DNA of 39,213 bases from an uncultured Elusimicrobiales bacterium (GCA_934667625.1 CAKUMH010000011.1:1-39213); one strand, 5' to 3'; numbered from the stretch's first letter, positions 30,258 to 38,076 are shown. Program-made: numbers and translations. Notes: a model not told the origin generated them from the letters alone.

Positions 30258-30278
30258 ACTTACAGGGTAGTAAGTATG
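30255..30278 (-). promoter_or_regulatory. Inverted repeat covering the start codon of the unknown exported protein
   Basis: CATACTTAC (30255-30263), 6-nt spacer, GTAAGTATG (30270-30278): perfect 9-bp arms. On the minus-strand message the AUG is the last triplet of the downstream arm. It could be an operator or an RNA hairpin that hides the start. Confidence 0.6.
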
Positions 30279-30303
30279 GAGCGGCGGGACAAGGGCCAAA
30301 AGA

Positions 30304-30320
30304 CCTAGAACTCTTCTAGG
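30304..30320. terminator. Short hairpin in the intergenic gap
   Basis: CCTAGAA, CTC, TTCTAGG: perfect 7-bp stem with a 3-nt loop, followed on the minus strand by TCTTTT. It lies between the divergent unknown exported protein and PTS permease genes. Terminator is a guess; no gene ends here. Confidence 0.35.
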
Positions 30321-30359
30321 CCCTGTGGCGTGTGCCAAGACGAAGGGAAAAAACTGTGC

Positions 30360-30365
30360 TACAAT
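30360..30365 (+). promoter_or_regulatory. -10 box of the PTS permease gene
   Basis: TACAAT within GCTACAAT (30358-30365). The leader of about 95 nt contains a hairpin (TTCCGG at 30411, CCGGAA at 30431, with GGC/GCC pairing inside). No good -35 is seen. Confidence 0.45.
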
Positions 30366-30466
30366 ATAGAGGACACTTCTCCCAACTATTTTTAGAATTT
30401 AGTGTTGTGGTTCCGGCGGCGGCTTGCCGACCGGAAAGACGAGAAGATTTATCAACGGAGGATTAG

Positions 30467-31879
30467 ATGCCTACAAACTTGCAAGCGATGTACGAAGGAA
30501 TCCTCGCCGCTGTGGGCGGTGCGGAAAACATAGCCACGCTCGGCAACTGCATGACGCGTTTGCGCTTTACCGTCAAGGACGAGACGCTCGTTCAGACGGA
30601 CAAGCTGCGCGCCGTCAAGGACGTGGCGGGCTATTTTCATGCCGGGTCCCAACATCAGGTGATTGTCGGGCCGTCTACGGCAAACAAATTGGCAGCGTAC
30701 TTTTTGGAACGCCATGCATTTGCGCCGCTTTCCGGCGGTGGCGCACCGGCTGCGGCCACGGACAAAGCTCCCGCTGCCAAAAGCGTGGGCGACACCAAGG
30801 GAAACAAGGCCGCCATGCGCAAAAAATACTCCAGCCAGCTCAGCCGCATTTGCGCCATCATTGGTAACATTTTTGTTCCTTTAATTCCGGCTTACATCGG
30901 CTGCGGTTTGATTTTGGGTATTGCCAACATCCTTTCCAAAACGGTACTGCAGGGAGACCCCAACACAGTGGCTTTGCTGCAGGTGTTTGGCAACGGGATT
31001 TTCTTTTACTTGAACGCCATTGTGGGTTATAATGCCAACAAAGAATTCGGCGGCACCCCTGCCTTGGGTGTGGCCTTTGCGGGTATTTTGTGCACCCCGG
31101 CGCTGGCCAACATTACGCTGTTTAGCGAGGCCTTGCAGCCCGGCAAAGGCGGCATTATTGCTGTGCTCTTGGTGTGCTGGGCGGGCAGTTTGTTTGAAAA
31201 ATGGCTCAGCGCCCGCGTAAAAGGCAGCTTGGAAATGTTCATCACCCCGACGGTGACCGTACTGCTCGTGGGTTTTGTTTCCTTGGCGCTCATCCAGCCG
31301 ATTGCCGGCTGGCTTTCTGACCAGTTGGCCATTCAAACCCAAAACGCGCTGCGTCACGGCGGTGCCTTGGCAGGCGGCGTGTTGGGCGGGTTGTTCCTGC
31401 CGCTTGTGATGTTGGGCATTCACCAAAGCTTGGTGCCGATTCACCAGCAGTTGGTGGACATGTTGGGCGGCAACCCCTTGTTTCCCATTTTGTGTATGGC
31501 CGGTGCCGGACAGGTGGGGGCGTCCGTGGCGGTGCTTTTAAAGACCAAAAACCTGCGCTTGAAAACCGTTATTAAAAACGCGCTGCCAGTGGGTATTTTG
31601 GGCATTGGCGAACCGTTGATTTACGGTGTGACGCTGCCTTTGTTTAAACCCTTTATCGGGGCGTGTATCGGGGCGGCTTTCGGCGGCGCGGTGATTGGCG
31701 CGGCCAATGTGATGGCCACCATTCCGTTTGGCGTGTCCGGCGTGGTGTTGTTTTTGGTACTGCCGAATTTGCACAACGTCATTTTCTATGCGTTGGGCTT
31801 TTTGGTGGCCGTGGTGGCTGGGTTCGTCTGCACCTGGTATTTGGGGTTTGACGATCCGCCAAACGCCGAAGAGAAATAA
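30467..31879 (+). CDS. PTS permease EIIBC, MurP-like
   Basis: An inner-membrane PTS sugar permease of 470 residues. An N-terminal EIIB domain (1-85, phospho-Cys C28 in NIATLGNCMTRLRF) is joined by an Ala-rich linker to an EIIC domain of about ten helices. EIIC motifs FVPLIPAYIGCGLILGIAN, FPILCMAGAGQVGA and GIGEPLIYGVTLPLFKPF are closest to E. coli MurP, the N-acetylmuramic acid permease, from my memory of that sequence; relatives for sucrose or beta-glucosides usually have GITEPAIYG. It has no EIIA, like MurP, and could receive phosphate from the Crr-type EIIA of NagF. No murQ is next to it, so the substrate stays uncertain. GGAGG precedes the ATG. Confidence 0.8.
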   Translation: MPTNLQAMYEGILAAVGGAENIATLGNCMTRLRFTVKDETLVQTDKLRAVKDVAGYFHAGSQHQVIVGPSTANKLAAYFLERHAFAPLSGGGAPAAATDKAPAAKSVGDTKGNKAAMRKKYSSQLSRICAIIGNIFVPLIPAYIGCGLILGIANILSKTVLQGDPNTVALLQVFGNGIFFYLNAIVGYNANKEFGGTPALGVAFAGILCTPALANITLFSEALQPGKGGIIAVLLVCWAGSLFEKWLSARVKGSLEMFITPTVTVLLVGFVSLALIQPIAGWLSDQLAIQTQNALRHGGALAGGVLGGLFLPLVMLGIHQSLVPIHQQLVDMLGGNPLFPILCMAGAGQVGASVAVLLKTKNLRLKTVIKNALPVGILGIGEPLIYGVTLPLFKPFIGACIGAAFGGAVIGAANVMATIPFGVSGVVLFLVLPNLHNVIFYALGFLVAVVAGFVCTWYLGFDDPPNAEEK

Positions 31880-31902
31880 ATTCTTGTATTGTATTTTATT
31901 GA

Positions 31903-31931
31903 AAACTCCCCGGCGTTTACCCGGGGAGTTT
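31903..31931. terminator. Bidirectional terminator, PTS permease and radical SAM
   Basis: AAACTCCCCGG (31903-31913) and CCGGGGAGTTT (31921-31931) form a perfect 11-bp stem with a 7-nt loop between convergent genes. Its right arm plus tail (31920-31939) is identical to 62-81. Confidence 0.85.
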
Positions 31932-31947
31932 CATTATAGCGGGGCGC

Positions 31948-32772
31948 TTACTGCTCGCCTGAAAAGGGCGCGGCCGTATCAAAATAAAGGGCTGCTTTTA
32001 CGTTGTTTTCGCTGCAGTATCGGCGGATATCGGCCCCCAGCTCCTTCCAGTAGGTGCGGTCTTCCTCTACGTAAATTTTGCTCATCAGTTTTAAAGCCTG
32101 CGGGTAGTGCAGTTCTACAAAATCCATTACTTTGCGCTGATAGGCCGGGCGCATATTGAGGCTGTCAAAACCGTAACGGTCCGTATACGGGCGCGTTTGT
32201 TCCACAATGGCCCGCCAGTCGCTAATTCCCGGTAAAAGCGGGGCGGCCATAACGGCGGTGCGAATGCCTGCCTCGTGCAAAGTTTTAAGAGCCTGTATCT
32301 TTTCCGACACCGGCGCGGCACCGGGTTCGGCCACTTTTCTAAATTCCTCATCTGCCGACGAAAAAGAGAAGGCCACCTCGCATTGATAGAGTTGTTTTAA
32401 AAGGTCTATGTCCCGCAGGACAAGGGGGGATTTGGTCAAAATGTACGCCTTTGCCTGACAATAAACCAGCTGTTTTAGTACCTGCCGGGTGGCTTGGTAT
32501 TTTTCCTCGTACGGGTTGTACGGATCGGTGACGGAACTGAGCATGACGCGCGTGCGGAACAGGTGGCCCGGTTTTAGCGGAACGGGGCATTGTTTTACGT
32601 CTAAAAAGTCGCCCCATTCCTCGTGGTGGCCGCTGAACTTGCGCATGTATTCGGCATAGCAATACACACAGCGGTGCGGACAGCCCACATAGGGGTTGAT
32701 GACGTAATCAAAACCGGAAATTTTGGATTTGGAAAGCAGGGTTTTTACAGGTGTCTGAGCGATGGTGATCAT
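31948..32772 (-). CDS. Radical SAM protein, spore photoproduct lyase-like family
   Basis: A 274-residue radical SAM enzyme. The iron-sulfur motif is GCPHRCVYCYA (C31, C35, C38). After it come VMLSSVTDPYNPYE, AYILTKSPLVLRDIDLL, VAFSFSS and AGIRTAVMAAPLLPGI, typical of the SPL-like/Rv2578c group. Members are often of unknown substrate, and lyase function on DNA is not implied here. The final 60 residues lack known motifs. I chose ATG 32772, with AGGGAG 9 nt upstream; a TTG at 32778 is possible. It is divergent from the Sel1-repeat gene. Confidence 0.85.
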   Translation of the reverse strand: MITIAQTPVKTLLSKSKISGFDYVINPYVGCPHRCVYCYAEYMRKFSGHHEEWGDFLDVKQCPVPLKPGHLFRTRVMLSSVTDPYNPYEEKYQATRQVLKQLVYCQAKAYILTKSPLVLRDIDLLKQLYQCEVAFSFSSADEEFRKVAEPGAAPVSEKIQALKTLHEAGIRTAVMAAPLLPGISDWRAIVEQTRPYTDRYGFDSLNMRPAYQRKVMDFVELHYPQALKLMSKIYVEEDRTYWKELGADIRRYCSENNVKAALYFDTAAPFSGEQ

Positions 32773-32809
32773 AAGCAAATTCTCCCTAGCGAAGGTTACT
32801 TATATAGTG

Positions 32810-32815
32810 TACAAT
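32810..32815 (+). promoter_or_regulatory. -10 box of the Sel1-repeat gene
   Basis: TACAAT, followed 4 nt later by TAAAAAGGAG, the ribosome-binding site. The leader is about 13 nt. No clear -35. Confidence 0.45.
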
Positions 32816-32834
32816 ATCTAAAAAGGAGAACAAA

Positions 32835-33260
32835 ATGCTGCGCGCGTTTTTGACCAAATGCTGGCTGCACCTGAAACATTTTTTTGACTTTAAAGCCAAA
32901 CGTCGCCGCCTGTACCAAATGTGGGAGCAGCAGGCGCAGGCGGGAAAGGTGGAGGCGCGCTATAAACTCCTGATGCTTTACTACGAAGAGAAACCCGAGT
33001 ACTACCCGCTGGCCTTTAAGTGGACGGTGGCCGTGGCCAACCGGGGCGAGGACTGCGGGGTAATGCTGCAAGCGGCCGAAATGTACCTGGCCGGCAAGGG
33101 CGTGGCGCCCGATGCCAAGCGGGCCCTCTTGTGGTTTGAGCGGGCGCTTTCTACACACATTTTGCAGGGGCGGCGTTCGCCGCTTTCTGTGCGCAGCGCT
33201 AATTATATTCAAGAACGCATTCAAGAATTGCGCGCCCAAGTGGGCGACGTTCCGCTGTAA
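32835..33260 (+). CDS. Small Sel1-repeat protein
   Basis: A 141-residue soluble protein. Residues about 30-120 form helical repeats; the clearest Sel1-like unit is GVMLQAAEMYLAGKGVAPDAKRALLWFERA. A weaker one is GKVEARYKLLMLYYEEKPEYYPLAFKWTVAVAN. Sel1 repeats act in protein contacts. There is no signal peptide; the N-terminus is basic and aromatic (FLTKCWLHLKHFFDFKAKRRR) and could touch membrane or nucleic acid. AAGGAG precedes the ATG. Its partner is unknown; the next gene has its own promoter. Confidence 0.75.
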   Translation: MLRAFLTKCWLHLKHFFDFKAKRRRLYQMWEQQAQAGKVEARYKLLMLYYEEKPEYYPLAFKWTVAVANRGEDCGVMLQAAEMYLAGKGVAPDAKRALLWFERALSTHILQGRRSPLSVRSANYIQERIQELRAQVGDVPL

Positions 33261-33312
33261 CTCTTCCAAAAACTAATCCTTTTCTGCCCGCGCAAAAAGG
33301 CGACCAATCCGC

Positions 33313-33318
33313 TACAAT
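33313..33318 (+). promoter_or_regulatory. -10 box of the pirin-like gene
   Basis: TACAAT within GCTACAAT (33311-33318). The leader has a perfect GCGCCG-TTT-CGGCGC hairpin (33331-33345) shortly before GGGGGGAAT and the start codon. Confidence 0.45.
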
Positions 33319-33358
33319 AAGGAAAATCCCGCGCCGTTTCGGCGCACTTGGGGGGAAT

Positions 33359-34051
33359 ATGACCCGTCCGTCTTGTTCCGTTTGGCGCAAAATGCCGTCC
33401 GGCCCGTGCGAAGTGATTCGCACGCTGATCGGCCGCCGCAACGAAAAGGATTTTTTCCCTTTCCTGCGGTTTTCTGTTTGTTATTGCAGCCCCGCCTTTG
33501 ACCGCGCGGACGTGCCGCCCGCTCCCACCAAACGGCACTGTTTGAGTATCAATTATTTGGTGACAGGGCTGGAGGATGCGCCGGAGCTGACCGACGAGCA
33601 AAACGAGGCCGGTGGCGTGGGACGCTGGCTGGATTGGATTGGCGGACTCACGCAGCCTACCGCCACCAAAAGCGTTTATGTGCTAAATGCCGAGCTGTGG
33701 CTCAGAACGCCCGGGCGGGTTTCCGCGCGTTTGGAGCTGGAAAGTGAACACGTGCCGCTGACGCGTTCTTCCCAGGCGGATATTCGCACGGTGCTGCGTT
33801 CCGTCGGCCCGGAAGGTTCCCTGTTACTTGTTGACATTATCCTGCACCCCGGCGGGCGGGTGGTGTGCCCGCTGCTGCCAAATAGCCTAACGCTGTCGTA
33901 TGTGTTTGGCGGGTCTGTGCAGTTTGGCGAAGAAAACAGCTATTTTGGCAAAGGTTCCTTTTTGCAAATGCAGGGGGAGAGTCTGGCGGCCACCGCGCCG
34001 GCCAGCGGGGGGCGCTTTTTGCTTTTATGCGCCGCTGTAAAAGCCACTTGA
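33359..34051 (+). CDS. Pirin-like cupin-fold protein, degenerate
   Basis: A 230-residue protein that I place only loosely. LNAELWLRTPGRVSARLELESEHVP looks like the pirin QLWVNLP segment. The end (VDIILHPGGRVVCPLLP...YVFGGSVQFGE...GRFLLLCAA) looks like the pirin C-terminal cupin half. INYLVTGLEDA may match the first cupin half, but the metal-binding His residues of pirins (in the HPHxGFE and HRD segments) are missing. It is therefore either a metal-free pirin relative or another cupin. There is no signal peptide. GGGGGG lies 3 nt before the ATG. Confidence 0.5.
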   Translation: MTRPSCSVWRKMPSGPCEVIRTLIGRRNEKDFFPFLRFSVCYCSPAFDRADVPPAPTKRHCLSINYLVTGLEDAPELTDEQNEAGGVGRWLDWIGGLTQPTATKSVYVLNAELWLRTPGRVSARLELESEHVPLTRSSQADIRTVLRSVGPEGSLLLVDIILHPGGRVVCPLLPNSLTLSYVFGGSVQFGEENSYFGKGSFLQMQGESLAATAPASGGRFLLLCAAVKAT

Positions 34052-34101
34052 TTTTTAGGAGAACGGTGTGTTAAAGTAAAGATATTCCTTTGGAGGTTTT
34101 T

Positions 34102-34854
34102 ATGAAAAAATGGCTGCTTGGCAGTATCTTGTGTGTGGCGTGCGCAACGGCGCAGGCACAAATCCAAAAGACCTATTATTATGGCGTCATTCCTACCGTT
34201 AACATTACTACCTTTGAGGTAAATCCCACCCTAACGGTCGTGGACGACAGCGCCGGTATTTCCACCAGCGGCGTGACGCTGAAAACATACCGTGTGCTGA
34301 GCGAGGAGCTCAACTGGGGGGTGGAGGTGCCGCTTTCCCGTTTTGAATCGCCGGAGAAGTCTGTCAGTGGGCTGGGTGATGTGTCGGCCAACATTTCTTG
34401 GCTGCGTAGACAAGGCGATAACCCTTTGGGTTTTGGGGCAAAAATGGAAATCATTACGCCCACTGCCACGGACAAGCGGTTGGGGGTCGGGCAGCTGCAA
34501 GTCAGCCCGTCCGTGTTTGTACTGCGCCGTTTGTTTGAAGGCGCCTATGCCGCCCTTGGTTACAAGTACTACCGCTCCACGGTGGGGGATCATGCCCGAG
34601 ACGATATTAATATGGGAAGATTGCGTTTGAACGTGGGCTACACGTCGCCCAACGAATGGTGGGTGCTGACGAACCTGTATTATTACATGGATTACGAAAA
34701 TAAAGGCCAGGCCGAATTTATCCCAGAGGTGGAGGTCGGCACGTTGGTAAGCGAAGGAACGGCTTTTTACGCCAACGTCAGCACGCATGCGGCGGGTAAT
34801 TGGCACTCCAAGGATTGGGGCGTGAGTATTGGTTTTAAACTGTTGTATCTGTAG
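34102..34854 (+). CDS. Outer-membrane beta-barrel protein
   Basis: A 250-residue exported protein. The signal peptide is MKKWLLGSILCVACATAQA|Q. The rest is made of alternating beta strands with aromatic ends (GVEVPLSRF, FGAKMEIITP, AYAALGYKYYRS, RLRLNVGYTS, WVLTNLYYYMDY) and finishes with WGVSIGFKLLYL. The family looks like small transporter-type or MetA-like barrels (PF13557 group), from fold features only. The start ATG 34102 follows GGAGG by 5 nt; the frame opens at a TTG inside that site. It could let small molecules pass the outer membrane. A hairpin at 34909 may end its message. Confidence 0.75.
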   Translation: MKKWLLGSILCVACATAQAQIQKTYYYGVIPTVNITTFEVNPTLTVVDDSAGISTSGVTLKTYRVLSEELNWGVEVPLSRFESPEKSVSGLGDVSANISWLRRQGDNPLGFGAKMEIITPTATDKRLGVGQLQVSPSVFVLRRLFEGAYAALGYKYYRSTVGDHARDDINMGRLRLNVGYTSPNEWWVLTNLYYYMDYENKGQAEFIPEVEVGTLVSEGTAFYANVSTHAAGNWHSKDWGVSIGFKLLYL

Positions 34855-34883
34855 CGCCTTTGCGTGGGTTCGCCCAAAAAAGT

Positions 34884-34889
34884 TATAAT
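34884..34889 (+). promoter_or_regulatory. -10 box of the NhaC-type antiporter gene
   Basis: Perfect TATAAT, with a poor -35 (TTGCGT at 34860-34865, 18-nt spacer). The predicted leader of about 58 nt holds the hairpin at 34909-34935. Confidence 0.5.
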
Positions 34890-34908
34890 ATTTGCACGCT
34901 AATTTGCC

Positions 34909-34938
34909 GTCCGCCGGCGTTGTTTTCCGGCGGGCGTT
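34909..34938 (+). terminator. Terminator-like hairpin in the antiporter leader
   Basis: GTCCGCCGG (34909-34917) pairs with CCGGCGGGC (34927-34935), one U-G wobble, 9-nt loop, then GTTTTGTTTG. It lies between the -10 box and the ATG at 34954, so it could be an attenuator. It could also just end the outer-membrane protein message. Confidence 0.55.
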
Positions 34939-34953
34939 TTGTTTGAGAAAACC

Positions 34954-36270
34954 ATGAAACCGGAAAAAATTTATCCAAACCCTTGGGCGCTTATTCCCTT
35001 GGCGGTGTTTTTGCTTTCGTATTTAGCCGTATCCGTCTGCGCCGGGGATTTTTACAAAATGCCTATTACGGTGGCTTTTGTGTTGGCCAGTGTGGTGGCC
35101 GTGTGGATAAGCCGCGGCGGCACTCTACACCAACGCTTGGAACAATTTTGCGGCGGGGCCGCGAATCCCAACATTATGATGATGGTGCTCATCTTTATTT
35201 TGGCGGGAGCCTTTGCCCAAACGGCTAAGGCCATGGGCGCCGTGGAGGCAACGGTCAACCTGACGCTGTCGCTCCTGCCGGGGAATGTGTTGGCGGCGGG
35301 GATGTTTTTGGCGGCGTGCGTGATTTCCGTTTCGGTGGGAACGTCTGTCGGCACAATTGTGGCGCTGACGCCGGTGGCCGCAGGGGTGGCCCAGCAGGCG
35401 GGGATTTCCCCGGTGTTGCTGACGGCGGTGGTGGTCAGCGGGGCGATGTTTGGCGATAATCTTTCCTTTATTTCGGACACGACCATTGTGGCCACCCGTA
35501 CGCAGGGATGCAAAATGGCGGATAAATTCAAGACCAATTTTTTGATAGTAATGCCCTTTGCCGTGCTGACCATCATCCTTTATCTGTTTGCGGGTGCGGG
35601 GGCGCAGAGTTCCTTTGCGGCCGGAGACGTGGCTTGGCTAAAGGTGCTTCCGTACGGCGCGGTGCTGGTGGCGGCAGTGCTGGGGGTGAACGTGATGATG
35701 GTACTTTTGGGCGGCACGGTGCTGTGTGGGCTGGTGGGCCTGATTACCGGAGGCTTTGACATGTGGGGCTGGACGTCCGCCATGGGACAGGGAATGAACG
35801 CCATGAGCGAACTGATTATTGTTACGTTGCTTGCCGGGGGAATGCTGGAAACCATGCGCTTAAACGGCGGCTTGGCGTGGATCATTCAAAAGATGACGGC
35901 GCATATCCGCACCCGCAAACAGGCGGAACTAAGTATTGCGGGGGTGATTAGCTTTGCCAATTTGTGCACGGCCAACAACACCATTGCGCTTATTATGGCG
36001 GGGCCGATTGCCAAGGAAATTGCCGGGCGTTTCCGTATTGCGCCCAACCGCGCCGCGAGTCTGCTGGATATTTTTTCGTGCTTTGTGCAGGGGAGTATTC
36101 CGTATGGGGCGCAGCTTTTGATGGCGGCCAGCTTGTCGGGCGTGTCCCCTTTGCAGATTATGCGGTATCTGTATTACCCATACTTGCTAGGAATGGGGGC
36201 GCTTTTGGCCATTTGGCTGGGGTATCCACGCAAATATGCACAGGCGGCGGGGCAGGAGTGGGGTGTGTAG
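34954..36270 (+). CDS. NhaC-family Na+/H+ antiporter
   Basis: A 438-residue inner-membrane protein with about 11-12 helices, of the Na+/H+ antiporter family PF03553 (NhaC/MleN). Typical stretches: VSVGTSVGTIVALTPVA, GAMFGDNLSFISDTTIVATRTQGC and the later ANLCTANNTIALIMAGPIAKEIA and CFVQGSIPYGAQLL. It would expel sodium using protons; exchange of organic acids, as in MleN, is also possible. I chose ATG 34954 (MKPEKIYPN); the frame opens at a TTG at 34939 within a hairpin tail. No clear Shine-Dalgarno. A terminator-like hairpin in the leader may regulate it. Confidence 0.9.
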   Translation: MKPEKIYPNPWALIPLAVFLLSYLAVSVCAGDFYKMPITVAFVLASVVAVWISRGGTLHQRLEQFCGGAANPNIMMMVLIFILAGAFAQTAKAMGAVEATVNLTLSLLPGNVLAAGMFLAACVISVSVGTSVGTIVALTPVAAGVAQQAGISPVLLTAVVVSGAMFGDNLSFISDTTIVATRTQGCKMADKFKTNFLIVMPFAVLTIILYLFAGAGAQSSFAAGDVAWLKVLPYGAVLVAAVLGVNVMMVLLGGTVLCGLVGLITGGFDMWGWTSAMGQGMNAMSELIIVTLLAGGMLETMRLNGGLAWIIQKMTAHIRTRKQAELSIAGVISFANLCTANNTIALIMAGPIAKEIAGRFRIAPNRAASLLDIFSCFVQGSIPYGAQLLMAASLSGVSPLQIMRYLYYPYLLGMGALLAIWLGYPRKYAQAAGQEWGV

Positions 36271-36313
36271 CGGTGAACGCATAATTTTGATAAAATAAAA
36301 GAAGCAGATTTGC

Positions 36314-36385
36314 GCGCTCGTAGTTCAATGGATAGAGCGTCAGCCTCCGAAGCTGGAAATGTGGGTTCGACTCCCGCCGAGCGCA
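36314..36385 (+). tRNA. tRNA-Arg (anticodon CCG)
   Basis: A full cloverleaf of 72 nt: acceptor GCGCTCG/CGAGCGC (7 bp), D arm GTTC/GAGC, anticodon arm TCAGC-CTCCGAA-GCTGG with anticodon CCG, 4-nt variable loop, T arm GTGGG-TTCGACT-CCCGC, discriminator A. It reads CGG codons. CCA is not encoded. TAAAAT (36291-36296) upstream may be its -10. A strong terminator follows. Confidence 0.95.
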
Positions 36386-36390
36386 AATTT

Positions 36391-36420
36391 AAAAGGGCCC
36401 CGCAGGTGCGGGGCTTTTAA
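36391..36420 (+). terminator. tRNA-Arg terminator
   Basis: GCCCCGC, AGGT, GCGGGGC stem-loop with AAAAGG before and CTTTTAA after, 5 nt past the tRNA. Confidence 0.85.
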
Positions 36421-36449
36421 GTTATTGCGAGATGGAAAGGAGGCGTGGG

Positions 36450-37685
36450 ATGAAAGCCTTTATTATTACAATTGGGGATGAAATTTTACTCGGACAAATT
36501 TTAGATACCAACTCCCGTTTTATCGCCCGCCAGCTGACGAAACTGGGGGCTGAGACGGTGGAAATGCGTTCCGTGGCGGATGAACGAAATGCCATTTGGC
36601 AGGCGGTGGAGGAGGGCTTTCAAAAGGCGGATGCCGTGTTTGTAACGGGCGGTTTGGGGCCTACGAAAGACGACGTCACCAAAAAAGTATTGGCCGATTT
36701 TTTCGGCACGACCTTGGAACACAACCCGACGGTATATGCTTGGCTGACGGAGATGTTTGCCGCGCGGCCCGAGCGCTTTAACGAATACAATAAAACACAG
36801 GCTGTTTTGCCCAAGGCGTGCACGCCGCTCCGCAATTTGCGTGGTACCGCCAGTGGCATGTGGTTTGAAAAAAATGGGAAGGTGCTTGTTTCCCTGCCTG
36901 GGGTGCCGTTTGAAACGGAATATCTTTTCCCGGCGGAAGTGCTGCCCCGCCTGCAGCAAAAATTCCACGATTTGCTGTTAAAATATCGCATGGTGACGGT
37001 TTACGAGATTGCGGAGTCGGACCTGGCCATGCAGCTGGCCGAATTTGAAAAAACAATTCCGCAGGGCATGGGCCTGGCATATTTGCCGTCGGCCGGGTTT
37101 ATCCGCCTTCGCCTAACCGCCAAGGGCGCGGCGGTGGACCAGCTGGATGCTTGCTTTGCGGCGTTGGTGCGGGCATTGGGAAGCCTGAAGTTTGAGGAAA
37201 CAGTGGAGGAAGCACCGGAAGAAAACATCGCCCGCCGTTTGCGCGCCAGCAAAACCACGGTGGCGTGTGCGGAAAGTTGTACGGGGGGCAATATCGCCCA
37301 TTTGATTACGGCTGTGCCCGGTTCGTCCGCTTATTTTTTGGGAGGGATTGTGTCGTATGCCAATTCCGTCAAACAGCATGTGCTGGGGGTGTCCGCCGCG
37401 GATTTGGAACGCTTTGGCGCCGTCAGCGAGCCGGTGGCCCTGCAAATGGCTGAGGGCGCACGCCGGGTGACGGGGGCGGAATATGCCGTTTCCACCACCG
37501 GGGTGGCGGGGCCGGACGGCGGAACGGCGGAAAAACCCGTCGGCACGGTTTGGATTGGCGTGGCAGGCCCCAAGGGTGCGCATGCACATAAATTTGTTTT
37601 TTCCCATACGCGGGAGCGCAACATTGGCCGCGCGTCTGTAAAGGCGCTTTTGCTGCTGGTGGAAGAGATAGAGAAAAATAAATAA
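36450..37685 (+). CDS. cinA: CinA: NMN deamidase with MoCF-like domain
   Basis: The 411-residue protein has the standard two-part CinA form. Residues 1-170 are the molybdopterin-binding-like domain (ITIGDEILLGQILDTNS, VTGGLGPTKDDVTKK, GTASGMW), linked to ADP-ribose or NMN-related hydrolysis. The C-terminal 160 residues are the PncC deamidase (ACAESCTGGNIAHLITAVPGSSAYFLGGIVSYAN, VSTTGVAGPDGGTAEKPVGTVWIG), which converts NMN to NaMN and recycles pyridine nucleotide. It thus ties to the NadD part of NAD synthesis in this window. ATG 36450 is preceded by AAAGGAGG; the frame opens at 36432. Confidence 0.95.
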   Translation: MKAFIITIGDEILLGQILDTNSRFIARQLTKLGAETVEMRSVADERNAIWQAVEEGFQKADAVFVTGGLGPTKDDVTKKVLADFFGTTLEHNPTVYAWLTEMFAARPERFNEYNKTQAVLPKACTPLRNLRGTASGMWFEKNGKVLVSLPGVPFETEYLFPAEVLPRLQQKFHDLLLKYRMVTVYEIAESDLAMQLAEFEKTIPQGMGLAYLPSAGFIRLRLTAKGAAVDQLDACFAALVRALGSLKFEETVEEAPEENIARRLRASKTTVACAESCTGGNIAHLITAVPGSSAYFLGGIVSYANSVKQHVLGVSAADLERFGAVSEPVALQMAEGARRVTGAEYAVSTTGVAGPDGGTAEKPVGTVWIGVAGPKGAHAHKFVFSHTRERNIGRASVKALLLLVEEIEKNK

Positions 37686-37694
37686 ACCAATCAT

Positions 37695-37733
37695 AAAAAA
37701 TACCCGAACATCAGTTATGTTTGGGTATTTTTT
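37695..37733. terminator. Bidirectional terminator between cinA and trxA
   Basis: AAAAAATACCC-g-AACAT pairs with ATGTT-t-GGGTATTTTTT, 5-nt loop, between the convergent cinA and thioredoxin genes. Confidence 0.88.
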
Positions 37734-37752
37734 TGTCAAAAAGCGGTGTTTT

Positions 37753-38076
37753 TTATAAAAGGCTGTCCATTTTTTGACGCAGGTCGTTTTCGCTTTGCTC
37801 GCCCGAAATGCTTTCCATTACTTTTCCGTTTTTGACAAACAGAAACGTCGGCACGCCCGAAATGCCAAATTTACGGCTGGCCATGGGTGCTTCGTCCACG
37901 TCTATGGCCAGTACGCTGGCCTTGCCGTCGTACTCTTTGGCCAAGCGGTTGACAGTGGGTTCCATGCGCTTGCAATGCGGACACCACGAGGCAAAAAACG
38001 CCACCATTTCCGCCCGGTTGTGCGCCTCAAAGGCTTTGTCAAAGGATGCGTCTGTTACGGTCAATTTTGTGTTCAT
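37753..38076 (-). CDS. Thioredoxin-like protein, WCPHC active site
   Basis: A 107-residue cytoplasmic thioredoxin-fold protein of standard length. The redox motif is FFASWCPHCKRMEP (C32, C35), then VLAIDVDEAPMASRKFGISGVPTFLFVKNGK with the cis-proline. The active site is WCPHC instead of WCGPC; CPHC is the DsbA dipeptide, which usually makes the disulfide more oxidising. No signal peptide is present, so it should act in the cytoplasm. The role could be general thioredoxin or a special partner; no thioredoxin reductase is close by. Confidence 0.9.
   Translation of the reverse strand: MNTKLTVTDASFDKAFEAHNRAEMVAFFASWCPHCKRMEPTVNRLAKEYDGKASVLAIDVDEAPMASRKFGISGVPTFLFVKNGKVMESISGEQSENDLRQKMDSLL

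Noticed and set aside
34891..34953. Known sodium riboswitch
   Set aside because: The region is short and forms only one simple hairpin; I see none of the conserved bases I know for that class.
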